Positions 43,239 to 51,083 of a DNA stretch of 64,000 bases are shown here, in pieces. The notes beneath the pieces are model-generated. The model saw only the letters and a program-made list of their open reading frames with translations, made no database searches and was not told the origin of the DNA. This DNA comes from Pikeienuella litoralis (GTDB lineage Bacteria; Pseudomonadota; Alphaproteobacteria; Rhodobacterales; Rhodobacteraceae), in assembly GCF_037646705.1 (NCBI RefSeq), contig NZ_JBBHER010000006.1, positions 1-64,000 of the forward strand, in the 5' to 3' direction. Within the stretch, counting starts at the first letter, position 1; the number at the start of each line of letters is the position of its first letter. The position numbers were made by a program, and so were the translations under genes.

Positions 43239-44527
43239 CCGACATCCTCCTCTCCAACGCCCGCCTGATCGACCCCGAGACCGGCCATGACGGGCCGGGC
43301 GCGCTTCTGATCCGGGACGGGCAGATCGCCGATGTCGCGAAGGGTGCGGCGCCGGCGGCGCCTGACGGCGCGGCCGTGATCGACTGCGGCGGCATGCCGC
43401 TCGCCCCGGGGATCGTCGACATGCGCGTCTCGGTCGGCGAGCCCGGCGAGCGGCACAAGGAGAGCTACCGCTCCGCCGGGCTGGCGGCGGCGGCGGGGGG
43501 CGTCACCACCATCGCGGTCCAGCCCGACACCGACCCGCCGGTCGACGACCCGGCCGTGCTGGAGTTCGCGATGCGCCGGGCCGAGCGCGCGAGCGTGGTC
43601 CGCGTCGCGCCGATGGCCGCGCTGACGCGCGGGCTGAAGGGGCGCGAGATGGCGGAGTACGGCTTCCTGCTCGACGCCGGCGCGCTCGCCTTCACCGACG
43701 GGTCGCACGCGGTGAAGGACCCGACCGTGTTCCGGAACTGCCTCGACTACGCGCATTCGCTCGGCGCGCTGGTCGTGCATCACCCGCAGGATCCGGCGAT
43801 GGCCGCCGAGGGCAGCGCGACGGAGAGCCATTTCGCCTCCCATCTCGGCCTGCCCGCGATCCACCCGGTCGCCGAGCGGATGATGCTGGCCCGCGATCTC
43901 GCGCTGGTCGAGGTCACCGGGGGGCGCTATCACGCCGATCTCGTGACCACGCGCGGCGCGCTGGCGACGCTCCGCCGGGCGAAGGAGAGCGGTCTGCCGG
44001 TCAGCGCCGGCATCAGCCACCATCATTTCATCCTGAACGAATTCGACCTCGCGGATTACGCGACCTTCTTCAAGCTCGACCCGCCGCTTCGCGAGGAGGA
44101 CGACCGCGCGGCGATGGAGGCGGCGGTGGCGGAAGGGCTGATCGACGTGATCTGCTCCTCTCACCGGCCGCAGGACGAGGAATCGAAGCGCCAGCCCTTC
44201 GAGGTCGCCGCCGCCGGCGCGGTCGGGCTGGAGACGCTGCTGCCGGGGGCGCTGAAGCTCTGGCATGACGGGCTGGTCAGCCTGCCGACGCTGTTCGAAC
44301 GGCTGAGCCTGACGCCGGCGCGGCTGCTCGGCCTGCCGGCCGGGCGGCTGGCGAAGGGCGCGCCGGCCGATCTCGTGCTGTTCGACCCGAACGCGCCCTA
44401 TGTGCTGGACCGGTTCGCACTCCGCTCCAAATCGAAGAACACGCCCTTCGACCGGCGGCTGATGACCGGGCGGGCGCTCCGGACCTTCGTCGCCGGGAGA
44501 GAGGTCTTCACCCATGGCGTGGCATGA
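43235..44527 (+). CDS. pyrC: Dihydroorotase-like protein (PyrC') probably lacking catalysis
   Basis: A 430-residue amidohydrolase-fold protein overlapping pyrB by 4 bp. In active type I dihydroorotases the first metal ligands lie in DxHVHxREPG. Here the matching sequence is DMRVSVGEPG (about residue 61), with both His lost. The later catalytic Asp of TDHAPH is replaced in SSHRPQD. Such pyrB-linked, metal-less proteins (PyrC' of Pseudomonas aeruginosa) are known to be needed for assembly of aspartate transcarbamoylase while a separate gene supplies dihydroorotase activity. The same role is inferred here. Confidence 0.88.
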   Translation: MTDILLSNARLIDPETGHDGPGALLIRDGQIADVAKGAAPAAPDGAAVIDCGGMPLAPGIVDMRVSVGEPGERHKESYRSAGLAAAAGGVTTIAVQPDTDPPVDDPAVLEFAMRRAERASVVRVAPMAALTRGLKGREMAEYGFLLDAGALAFTDGSHAVKDPTVFRNCLDYAHSLGALVVHHPQDPAMAAEGSATESHFASHLGLPAIHPVAERMMLARDLALVEVTGGRYHADLVTTRGALATLRRAKESGLPVSAGISHHHFILNEFDLADYATFFKLDPPLREEDDRAAMEAAVAEGLIDVICSSHRPQDEESKRQPFEVAAAGAVGLETLLPGALKLWHDGLVSLPTLFERLSLTPARLLGLPAGRLAKGAPADLVLFDPNAPYVLDRFALRSKSKNTPFDRRLMTGRALRTFVAGREVFTHGVA

Positions 44528-45158
44528 GGACCTCGCGATGCTCCTGCCCGTCGTCATGGGGTGGGAGCGCGCCTGGCCCTGGCTGCTGACGGCGCTGGCG
44601 ATCGGCTACGCCGCCGGCTCGATCCCCTCCGGCGTGATCGTCGCGCGGCTGTTCGGGCTCGGCGATCTCCGCGCCATCGGCTCCGGCAATATCGGCGCGA
44701 CCAATGTGCTGCGGACCGGCAACCGCAAGGCGGCGGCGGCGACGCTGGCGCTCGACATGGCGAAGGGATGGGCGCCGGTCGCGCTGGCGCTGGCGAACTG
44801 GGGCGACCTCGCGGCGCAGCTCGCGGCGCTCGGCGCGGTGATCGGCCATGTCTTTCCGGTCTGGCTCCTGTTTCGGGGCGGAAAGGGCGTGGCGACGTTC
44901 CTCGGCGTCATGTTCGGGCTCTCGCCGCTCGCCGGGGCGCTCTGCTGCCTCACCTGGCTGGCCGTGGCGGCGCTGTTCCGGCTGTCCTCGCTCGCGGCGC
45001 TGCTGATGACGCTTTCGGCCCCCGTCTGGCTCTGGCTGGCGGGGGAGCGCGGCGCGCTCTGGGCGGCGCTGCTGCTGATCGTTCTGGTCTGGGTGAAGCA
45101 TGGCGGCAATATCGCCCGGCTGATCCGGGGCGAAGAGCCGAAGATCGGCGCGCGTTAG
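44514..45158 (+). CDS. plsY: Glycerol-3-phosphate acyltransferase PlsY
   Basis: A 214-residue inner-membrane enzyme that transfers acyl groups from acyl-phosphate to glycerol-3-phosphate in phospholipid synthesis. The three PlsY motifs are clear: GSIPSG near 35, GSGNIGATNVLRTG near 55, and GHVFPVWLLFRGGKGVAT near 100. Five hydrophobic segments are visible. The first 15 residues (MAWHEDLAMLLPVVM) extend the usual start; an internal Met at residue 15 would give a more typical length. It overlaps the end of the pyrC-like gene by 14 bp. Confidence 0.94.
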   Translation: MAWHEDLAMLLPVVMGWERAWPWLLTALAIGYAAGSIPSGVIVARLFGLGDLRAIGSGNIGATNVLRTGNRKAAAATLALDMAKGWAPVALALANWGDLAAQLAALGAVIGHVFPVWLLFRGGKGVATFLGVMFGLSPLAGALCCLTWLAVAALFRLSSLAALLMTLSAPVWLWLAGERGALWAALLLIVLVWVKHGGNIARLIRGEEPKIGAR

Positions 45159-45170
45159 GCCCGAATTAAC
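45155..45170 (+). promoter_or_regulatory. CtrA-type site upstream of dprA
   Basis: TTAG-N7-TTAAC at 45155-45170 matches the CtrA consensus TTAA-N7-TTAA(C) with one change, and ends 23 bp before the dprA start. It overlaps the stop codon of plsY. CtrA control of competence genes, including dprA, is established in Rhodobacterales. A second full site precedes radC at 56945. Confidence 0.6.
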
Positions 45171-45193
45171 GCGCGCGCGCCTCTCTGGGGCGG

Positions 45194-46363
45194 ATGTTGC
45201 GGACCCCTGACACCCCTCCCCCCGCCGCCGCCGCCGGCGCGATCGCGGACGACGACGCGTCGCCGGAGGAGCGGCTAGCGTGGCTTCGGCTCGCCCGGAG
45301 CCGGAATGTCGGCTCGATGACCTTCCGCCGGCTGCTCGCCCGGCATCGGACCGCGGCCGCGGCGCTGGAGGCGCTGCCCGGCGCCCTGATGCGGAGCGGC
45401 GCGCCCGCCTATCAGCCCTGCTCGATGCGGCAGGGCGTGGAGGAGATGGAGCGCGCCGAGGCCGCGGGGGCGCGCATGCTGCGGCTCGGCGCGCCGGACT
45501 ATCCGCCCCGGCTGGCGGAGATTCCCGATCCGCCGGCGTTTCTCTGGGCGCTCGGCGATATCGGGCTGGCGCATCGCGCGGCGGTGGCCGTGGTCGGCGC
45601 GCGGAACGCGTCCTCGCTCGGGCTGCGGACGGCGCGGCTGCTCGCCGGGGAGCTCGGCGCGCGGGGATGGGTCGTCGCATCGGGATTCGCGCGCGGCATC
45701 GACACCGCGGCCCATGAGGCGGCGCTGGCGACGGGAACCGTCGCCGCGCTGGCGGGCGGCGTGGACGTGGTCTACCCGGAGAGAAACGCGGCGCTGGCCG
45801 AGAAGATGCGCGCCTCCGGGCTGCTTCTCTCGGAGGCGCCGATGGGGATGAAGCCGCTGGCGCGCCATTTTCCGCGCCGGAACCGCATCGTCTCCGGCCT
45901 CGCCGACGGCGTGGTCCTGATCGAGGCCGCGCAGCGCTCCGGCTCGCTCATCACGGCGCGCATGGCGCTGGAGCAGAACCGCGAGGTGATGGCGGCGCCG
46001 GGCGCGCCGCTCGACCCGCGGGCGGCGGGGTGCAACACGCTGATCCGGCAGGGCGCGGCGCTCGTCCGCTCCGCCGACGACGTGATCGAGGCGCTGGCGG
46101 CGCCCCGCGCGCTGACGGTGGATGCGGGCGCGCCGCCCGCTCCGGATCCGGCGCCGGAAGACGATGCGGCCGGGGCGGAGGCGACCGGCCTCGCCGCGCG
46201 GGCGCTGGCTCTGCTCGGCCCGGCGGCGATCGAGGCGGACGCGCTGGCGCGCGATCTCGGCGCCACGCCGGCGGCGCTCGCGGAGGCGCTTCTGGAACTG
46301 GAGCTCGGGGGCCTGATCGAATGGCGGCCCGGCGGGCTGATCGCGCTCGACCCGGGCGCCTGA
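45194..46363 (+). CDS. dprA: DNA-processing protein DprA
   Basis: A 389-residue protein that loads RecA on incoming single-stranded DNA during natural transformation. The Rossmann-like core carries VVGARNASSLGLRTARLLA near 135, SGFARGIDTAAHEAAL near 165, GGVDVVYPERN, and RNRIVSGLADGVVLIEAAQRSGSL near 235. An N-terminal SAM-like domain and a C-terminal winged-helix domain (last 65 residues) flank the core. The CtrA-type site just upstream suggests control with the competence or gene-transfer regulon. It lies between plsY and topA, as in many alphaproteobacteria. Confidence 0.94.
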   Translation: MLRTPDTPPPAAAAGAIADDDASPEERLAWLRLARSRNVGSMTFRRLLARHRTAAAALEALPGALMRSGAPAYQPCSMRQGVEEMERAEAAGARMLRLGAPDYPPRLAEIPDPPAFLWALGDIGLAHRAAVAVVGARNASSLGLRTARLLAGELGARGWVVASGFARGIDTAAHEAALATGTVAALAGGVDVVYPERNAALAEKMRASGLLLSEAPMGMKPLARHFPRRNRIVSGLADGVVLIEAAQRSGSLITARMALEQNREVMAAPGAPLDPRAAGCNTLIRQGAALVRSADDVIEALAAPRALTVDAGAPPAPDPAPEDDAAGAEATGLAARALALLGPAAIEADALARDLGATPAALAEALLELELGGLIEWRPGGLIALDPGA

Positions 46364-46375
46364 CGGCGGGCCGCG

Positions 46376-46404
46376 TTGACATGGCTGGACGCCACGCCCA
46401 TGTT
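46376..46404 (+). promoter_or_regulatory. Probable sigma-70 promoter for topA
   Basis: A perfect -35 TTGACA (46376-46381) is followed after 17 bp by CATGTT (46399-46404), a weak -10. Transcription would start near 46411, about 29 bp before the topA ATG. Weak -10 elements with good -35 elements are common in these GC-rich genomes. Confidence 0.5.
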
Positions 46405-46439
46405 CCGCGGCCTTGCAACCGACCAGCAGCGGAGCTTTC

Positions 46440-49052
46440 ATGGCAGTCGTCGTCGTCGAGTCGCCGGCCAAGGCCAAGACCATCAACAAGTACCTCGGTG
46501 ACGGATTCACCGTGCTCGCCTCCTATGGCCATATCCGCGACTTGCCCTCCAAGGACGGCTCGGTCGATCCCGACAACCAATTCGAGATGATCTGGCAGGT
46601 GGACAGCAAGGCCGCGCCGCATGTTCGCGCCATCGCCGAAGCGCTGAAGGCCGATCCGAAGCTGATTCTCGCGACCGACCCGGACCGCGAGGGCGAGGCG
46701 ATCTCGTGGCATCTTCTGGAGACGCTGAAGAAGCGCCGGGCGCTGAAGAGCGACGCGCCGGTGGAGCGCGTCGTCTTCAACGCGATCACGAAAGCGGCGG
46801 TGAGCGAGGCGATGCGCCAGCCGCGCGGCATCGACATGGAGTTGGTCGAGGCCTATCTGGCGCGCCGCGCGCTGGATTATCTCGTCGGCTTCCGGCTCTC
46901 TCCGGTGCTCTGGCGGAAACTCCCCGGGGCGAAATCCGCCGGGCGGGTGCAATCGGTCTCGCTCCGGCTGATCGTCGAGCGGGAGATGGAGATCGAGGCG
47001 TTCCGCCCCCGCGAATACTGGAGCGTGAAGGCCGAGCTCGAGACCCCGCGCGGCGACCGGTTCGAAGCCAGGCTGACCACGCTCGACGGCAAGAAGCTGG
47101 ACAAGTTCGACCTCGCCGACGAGGCCGCCGCCGCCGCCGCGGTGCGGCGGATCCAGACGCAGGCGCTGAAGATCGCCAGCGTCGAAGCGAAACCCGGGAC
47201 GCGCAACCCCTCCCCGCCGTTCATGACATCGACCCTGCAGCAGGAGGCCTCGCGCAAGATCGGGCTCGGCGCGCAGGCGACGATGCGCGCGGCGCAGCGG
47301 CTCTACGAGGCCGGGCGCATCACCTATATGCGGACCGACGGCATCAACATGGCGCCGGAGGCGATCACCGCGGCGCGCGACGCGATCAGGGACCGCTATG
47401 GCGACAGCTATGTCCCGAAGACCCCGCGGGTCTACAAGAACAAGGTGAAGAACGCGCAGGAGGCGCATGAGTGCATCCGCCCGACCGTGATGAGCGCGGC
47501 GCCGGGCGACCTCGCCGGGCTGGAGCCGGATCAGGCCCGGCTCTATGAGCTGATCTGGAAACGCACGCTCGCCAGCCAGATGGAGTCCGCCCGGTTGGAG
47601 CGGACGGTGGTGGAGATCGCCGACGCCGACAATCAGGCCGGGCTCCGGGCCACCGGCCAGGTGATCAAGTTCGACGGCTTCCTCCGCGTCTACGAGGAGG
47701 GCCGCGACGACGTCGTGGACGAGGAGGAGGGCCTCCTCCCGCTCATCGTCGCCGGCGAGGCGGCCGCCACGAAGGCCGTGACCCCGACCCAGCATTTCAC
47801 CCAGCCGCCGCCCCGCTACACCGAGGCGACGCTGGTGAAGCGGATGGAGGAGCTCGGCATCGGCCGCCCCTCCACCTACGCCTCGATCATCACGGTGATC
47901 CAGGACCGGGAATATGTGCGCAAGGAGAACGGCCGCCTGATCCCCGAGGACAAGGGCCGGCTGGTGACCGCCTTTCTCGAAAGCTATTTCAAGCGGATCG
48001 TGAATTACGACTTCACCGCCTCGCTGGAGGCGGAGCTTGACGACGTCTCCGACGGCCGGGCCGATTGGAAAGCGGTGCTGGAGCGGTTCTGGAAGGAGTT
48101 CTCGGAGGATCTGGAGGCGACTTCGGAGCTCAGGATCACCGACGTTCTCGAGACCATCAACGATGTGCTCGCGCCGCATATCTTCCCCGATCCGGGCGAC
48201 GGGACCGACCCGCGGCTCTGCAAGCTCTGCGGCGAGGGGCGGCTCTCGCTGAAGACCGCGCGCTCCGGCGGCGCGTTCATCGGCTGCTCGAACTATCCCG
48301 CCTGCCGCTACACCCGCTCGCTCGGCGGCGAGGAGGCGGCCGGCGACCAGCTGCTCGGGAAAAACGAGGATGGGGTCGATGTCTGGCTGAAATCGGGGCG
48401 CTTCGGCCCCTATGTCCAGCTTGGCGAGCAGGACCCGGACTCGAAGGAGAAGCCGAAGCGCGCGTCGTTGCCGAAAGGCCTGGCGCCGGCGGAGGTGACG
48501 CTGGAGCGGGCGCTGGAGCTGCTCTCCCTGCCCCGGCTGATCGGCGCGCATCCTGACGACGGCGAGCCGATCGAGGCCGCGATCGGCCGCTACGGCCCCT
48601 ATGTCCGGCACGGCAAGACCTATGCGAACCTGAAGGATCCGAAGGAGGTCTTCACCATCGGCATGAACCGGGCGGTGGAGGTGATCGCGGAAAAGCGCGC
48701 CAATCCGGGCCGCGGGCGCACGGCGGCGACGCCGCTTCGGGCGCTCGGCGAGCATCCATCGGGCGGCGAGGTCAACCTGATGGAGGGGCGCTACGGCCCC
48801 TATGTGAAATGGGAGAAGGTGAACGCCACGATCCCGAAGGACGCCGACCCGGCGACCCTGACGCTGGAGACCGCGCTCGAGCTGATCGAGGCGAAGGCCG
48901 GCAAGGCGCCGAAAAAGAAGGCGGCGCCGAAAAAGAAACCCGCAGCGAAGAAGAAGGCCGCGCCGAAGAAAAAGCCTGCGGCCAAGAAAAAGGCGGCGAA
49001 GGCGCCGGCCGAGGCGGCGCCGGAGGCCAAACGCGGGAGCGGAGCCGAATGA
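46440..49052 (+). CDS. topA: DNA topoisomerase I
   Basis: An 870-residue type IA enzyme that relaxes negative supercoils. The start at 46440 (MAVVVVESPAKAKT) has GGAG upstream. The TOPRIM domain covers 1-115 with TDPDREGEAISWHL. The catalytic tyrosine is Tyr296 in ITYMRTDG. A four-cysteine zinc module CKLC...GCSNYPAC is near 600. Two further Topo-C repeats with GRFGPYVQLG, GRYGPYVRHG and GRYGPYVKW follow. The tail from about 820 is an almost pure Lys/Ala/Pro stretch, a DNA-binding tail as known in several bacterial TopA proteins. Confidence 0.96.
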   Translation: MAVVVVESPAKAKTINKYLGDGFTVLASYGHIRDLPSKDGSVDPDNQFEMIWQVDSKAAPHVRAIAEALKADPKLILATDPDREGEAISWHLLETLKKRRALKSDAPVERVVFNAITKAAVSEAMRQPRGIDMELVEAYLARRALDYLVGFRLSPVLWRKLPGAKSAGRVQSVSLRLIVEREMEIEAFRPREYWSVKAELETPRGDRFEARLTTLDGKKLDKFDLADEAAAAAAVRRIQTQALKIASVEAKPGTRNPSPPFMTSTLQQEASRKIGLGAQATMRAAQRLYEAGRITYMRTDGINMAPEAITAARDAIRDRYGDSYVPKTPRVYKNKVKNAQEAHECIRPTVMSAAPGDLAGLEPDQARLYELIWKRTLASQMESARLERTVVEIADADNQAGLRATGQVIKFDGFLRVYEEGRDDVVDEEEGLLPLIVAGEAAATKAVTPTQHFTQPPPRYTEATLVKRMEELGIGRPSTYASIITVIQDREYVRKENGRLIPEDKGRLVTAFLESYFKRIVNYDFTASLEAELDDVSDGRADWKAVLERFWKEFSEDLEATSELRITDVLETINDVLAPHIFPDPGDGTDPRLCKLCGEGRLSLKTARSGGAFIGCSNYPACRYTRSLGGEEAAGDQLLGKNEDGVDVWLKSGRFGPYVQLGEQDPDSKEKPKRASLPKGLAPAEVTLERALELLSLPRLIGAHPDDGEPIEAAIGRYGPYVRHGKTYANLKDPKEVFTIGMNRAVEVIAEKRANPGRGRTAATPLRALGEHPSGGEVNLMEGRYGPYVKWEKVNATIPKDADPATLTLETALELIEAKAGKAPKKKAAPKKKPAAKKKAAPKKKPAAKKKAAKAPAEAAPEAKRGSGAE

Positions 49053-49453
49053 CCGGCGTTCTGCTCTATTTCTTCACGGCGATCGTGTTTTTCGCCGTGG
49101 ACATGGTCGGGATCAACCTGCTCGTGCAGCCGGTCGCGCTGGACGCCGCGGGCGCGATCTTTCTCGACGGGTTTCGCGCCCTCCCGGCGATTCTGTTCTA
49201 TATCGGCTACGCTGGCGGGATCTTCTGGTTCGTGACCGCGCCGGCGATGCGGAGCGGCGCCGGGCTCGGATCGGCGTTCCTCAGCGGCGCCGGGTTGGGC
49301 GCGGTCGCCTACGGGACCTATGAGCTCACCAATCTGGCGACGCTGGCCGCCTGGACATGGCGCCTGACCCTCGTGGATCTCGCCTGGGGGACGGTCCTGA
49401 CCGGGTTCTCCGCCGCCGCCGGGCTCTGGCTGACGCGGCTGACCAGGATCTGA
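49049..49453 (+). CDS. DUF2177 family membrane protein
   Basis: A 134-residue protein with four hydrophobic segments (about 5-25, 43-63, 70-92 and 110-130). The pattern MTGVLLYFFTAIVFFAVDMVGINLL at the start and YGTYELTNLATLAAWTWRLTLVDLAWGTVLTG at the end is the DUF2177 signature. Its ATG overlaps the topA stop (ATGA), so it is translated together with topoisomerase I. The function of the family is not known. A link to topA is suggested only by the coupling. Confidence 0.88.
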   Translation: MTGVLLYFFTAIVFFAVDMVGINLLVQPVALDAAGAIFLDGFRALPAILFYIGYAGGIFWFVTAPAMRSGAGLGSAFLSGAGLGAVAYGTYELTNLATLAAWTWRLTLVDLAWGTVLTGFSAAAGLWLTRLTRI

Positions 49454-49555
49454 TCCCGCCGCCCGATCGCGGCCATGTTCCGGCGGCCCCTCGCCCATCC
49501 TCTGATAATCGACATCGCCGCGGACGCCCGGCGCTCCGGCGCTCCGGCGCCAGAG

Positions 49556-49585
49556 CTTGCGTCCCGGCTCGCCTATCCACATATT
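49556..49585 (+). promoter_or_regulatory. Putative RpoH (sigma-32) heat-shock promoter for hsp20
   Basis: CTTGCGT at 49556-49562 and CCACATAT at 49578-49585 are 15 bp apart. Compared with CTTGAAA-N(11-16)-CCCCATNT, the -35 keeps CTTG and the -10 differs at one position. Transcription would begin near 49592, directly before the ROSE-like leader. The gene it serves is a small heat-shock protein, which supports the call. Confidence 0.55.
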
Positions 49586-49586
49586 G

Positions 49587-49649
49587 ATGCTGTGCGGACG
49601 CCGCTTCAGGGTCCGCGCATGGATAGTCGCTTTTACGAGGACTGGAACG
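49587..49649 (+). ncRNA. ROSE-like RNA thermometer in the hsp20 leader
   Basis: Two hairpins lie between the promoter and the ATG. The first pairs GCGGAC (49594-49599) with GTCCGC (49611-49616), optionally extended by ATGC/GCAT. The second pairs AGTC with GACT around an anti-Shine-Dalgarno UCGCU (49627-49631) facing AGGA (49638-49641). UYGCU opposite AGGA, with its G-G mismatch and bulged C, is the defining feature of ROSE elements, which melt on heating to free the ribosome site of small heat-shock genes in alphaproteobacteria. The leader is shorter than classic ROSE elements. Confidence 0.6.
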
Positions 49650-50063
49650 ATGAGCCGTCTGACCTTCGCTCAACACCCGTTTCTGCTCGGCTTCGAGCAG
49701 CTCGACCGCCTGGTCGAGCGGCAGAAGGCCGGGTCGGATGGGTACCCGCCTTACAACATCGAGCAACGGGGAGAGACGGCGTACCGCATCACGCTCGCCG
49801 TCGCGGGGTTCGCGGAGGAAGATATCGCGATCACCGTTGAAGACAGTCAACTGGTGATCCGCGGCCGGCAGACGCCGGATGATGAAGAACGTATCTTCCT
49901 GCATCGCGGCATCGCGGCGCGACAGTTTCAGCGCAGCTTCGTCCTCGCCGACGGAGTGGAGGTCGCCGGGGCGGATCTCGCCAACGGGCTTCTCCATGTC
50001 GATCTCGTCCGAGCGGAGCCGGAAACCGTGATCCGGAAAATCAAGATTGGCGCGCGGGCCTGA
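49650..50063 (+). CDS. Small heat-shock protein, Hsp20 family
   Basis: A 137-residue class A (IbpA-like) alpha-crystallin protein that holds unfolding proteins in solution. The start MSRLTFAQHPFLLGFEQLDRL is the family's N-terminus, and PPYNIEQRGETAYRITLAVAGFAEEDI begins the alpha-crystallin domain. The domain ends with FVLADGVEVAGADLANGLLHVDLVR and a short tail with the IxI-type IRKIKI. GAGG lies about 10 bases upstream within the predicted thermometer hairpin. A DUF1150 gene follows 37 bp on, as usual in alphaproteobacteria. Confidence 0.94.
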   Translation: MSRLTFAQHPFLLGFEQLDRLVERQKAGSDGYPPYNIEQRGETAYRITLAVAGFAEEDIAITVEDSQLVIRGRQTPDDEERIFLHRGIAARQFQRSFVLADGVEVAGADLANGLLHVDLVRAEPETVIRKIKIGARA

Positions 50064-50100
50064 GGCCGCCGCCAGTTTCGCTTCAAGAAAGGAGACCGAG

Positions 50101-50319
50101 ATGACCGATCAAACCCACCCAGACGCCGCGGTCGAGGAAAACCGCCGGATCGTCTATATCCGCCAGGTGAGACCCGACGAGATGCCGGTGGAGGCCGCCG
50201 GGGTCGCGCTCTACGCGATCCATGACGAGGCCGGGAACCGGCTGGGGCTGGCGCCAGACCGCAACCTGGCGTTCGTCGCCGCGCGCCAGCATGAAATGAC
50301 CCCGGTCAGCGCCCACTGA
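50101..50319 (+). CDS. DUF1150 family protein
   Basis: A 72-residue protein preceded by AAAGGAG. The core RRIVYIRQVRPDEMP...GVALYAIHDEAGNRLGLAPDRNLAFVAARQHEMTPVSAH is the DUF1150 pattern (LYA.HDA.G..L....R..AF..A..ND..PVSVH). The gene regularly follows hsp20 in alphaproteobacteria and is thought to share its expression. Its function is unknown; a role tied to the small heat-shock protein is inferred from the constant pairing. No membrane segment or signal is present. Confidence 0.9.
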   Translation: MTDQTHPDAAVEENRRIVYIRQVRPDEMPVEAAGVALYAIHDEAGNRLGLAPDRNLAFVAARQHEMTPVSAH

Positions 50320-50347
50320 CGCGGGCCGGAAATCGCCGCCCCGCCGC

Positions 50348-50377
50348 CTGAGGGGCTCGAATGACGACGCCCCTCGG
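50348..50377. terminator. Hairpin downstream of the DUF1150 gene
   Basis: GAGGGGC (50350-50356) pairs with GCCCCTC (50369-50375), with one G-U and one C-G pair extending it outward. It lies about 30 bp after the stop codon. There is no T-run, so termination is plausible rather than shown. Confidence 0.4.
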
Positions 50378-50582
50378 GATGCGGGGATCACGGCTCGGAT
50401 TAAAAATGAGAGCGGCGCGGCGCCCGGACGACCCGAATGGTCGCGGCGCCCCGCCGCTCGCGAGCGGCCGGCCCCGTCTGCGGGCGCGGTCGCATTTTTC
50501 ATGTCATGAGCGGGTTCGCTTCGCCGCCCGAGGGTCCCGCCGATCGGGGCGCATTTCTCGAATGCGGCGGGCGCGGCGGCGG

Positions 50583-51050
50583 TCAGGCCGCTTTGGAGTT
50601 CACCGGATTGGTCAGAACCGCGTAGATCGCCGCAGCCTGATCCGTGCCGCGCAGCTTCGCGCAGATCGACGGGTCGCGCAGGCAGCGCGAGATGCGGGCC
50701 AGCGCGCGGAGATGGTCGGCGCCGGCGCTCTCCGGCGCGAACAGCGCGAAGACGAGATCCACCGGCTCGCCATCGACCGAGTCATAATCGATCGGCTTTT
50801 GCAGCCGACTGAAAACGCTGACCACCCGATCGAGCCCGGCGAGCCGCGCATGCGGAATGGCGACGCCCCGCCCCATGCCGGTCGCGCCCAGCCGCTCCCG
50901 CTCCACCAGCGCGTCGAACACCGCGCGCTGGTCCAGCCCGTAGGCGTCCGCGGCGCGCTGCGAGATTTCCTGCATCAGGTGTTTCTTGCTTGTGGCGTTG
51001 AGCGCGACATACAGCGCCTCTGGCGAGACAATGCTCTTCATCATGTCCAT
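50583..51050 (-). CDS. ptsN: PTS IIA-like nitrogen regulatory protein PtsN
   Basis: A 155-residue EIIA-Ntr protein. The phosphorylated histidine is His67 in GVAIPHARL, and ERLGATGMGRGVAIPHAR, DGEPVDLVFALFAPE and HLRALARISRCLRD are typical. It accepts phosphate from NPr/EI-Ntr and signals nitrogen and carbon state to partners such as potassium transporters and sensor kinases. It is the last gene of the rpoN-hpf-ptsN series on the minus strand, the classical bacterial order. Confidence 0.95.
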   Translation of the reverse strand: MDMMKSIVSPEALYVALNATSKKHLMQEISQRAADAYGLDQRAVFDALVERERLGATGMGRGVAIPHARLAGLDRVVSVFSRLQKPIDYDSVDGEPVDLVFALFAPESAGADHLRALARISRCLRDPSICAKLRGTDQAAAIYAVLTNPVNSKAA

Positions 51051-51083
51051 GAATGGCCCCCGTCCATCTTCCAGTCGCGCGGC

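Noticed and set aside
48900..49040. Tandem DNA repeat in the 3' end of topA
   Set aside because: It encodes the Lys/Ala/Pro-rich tail of topoisomerase I, a known feature of the family, not an independent repeat element.
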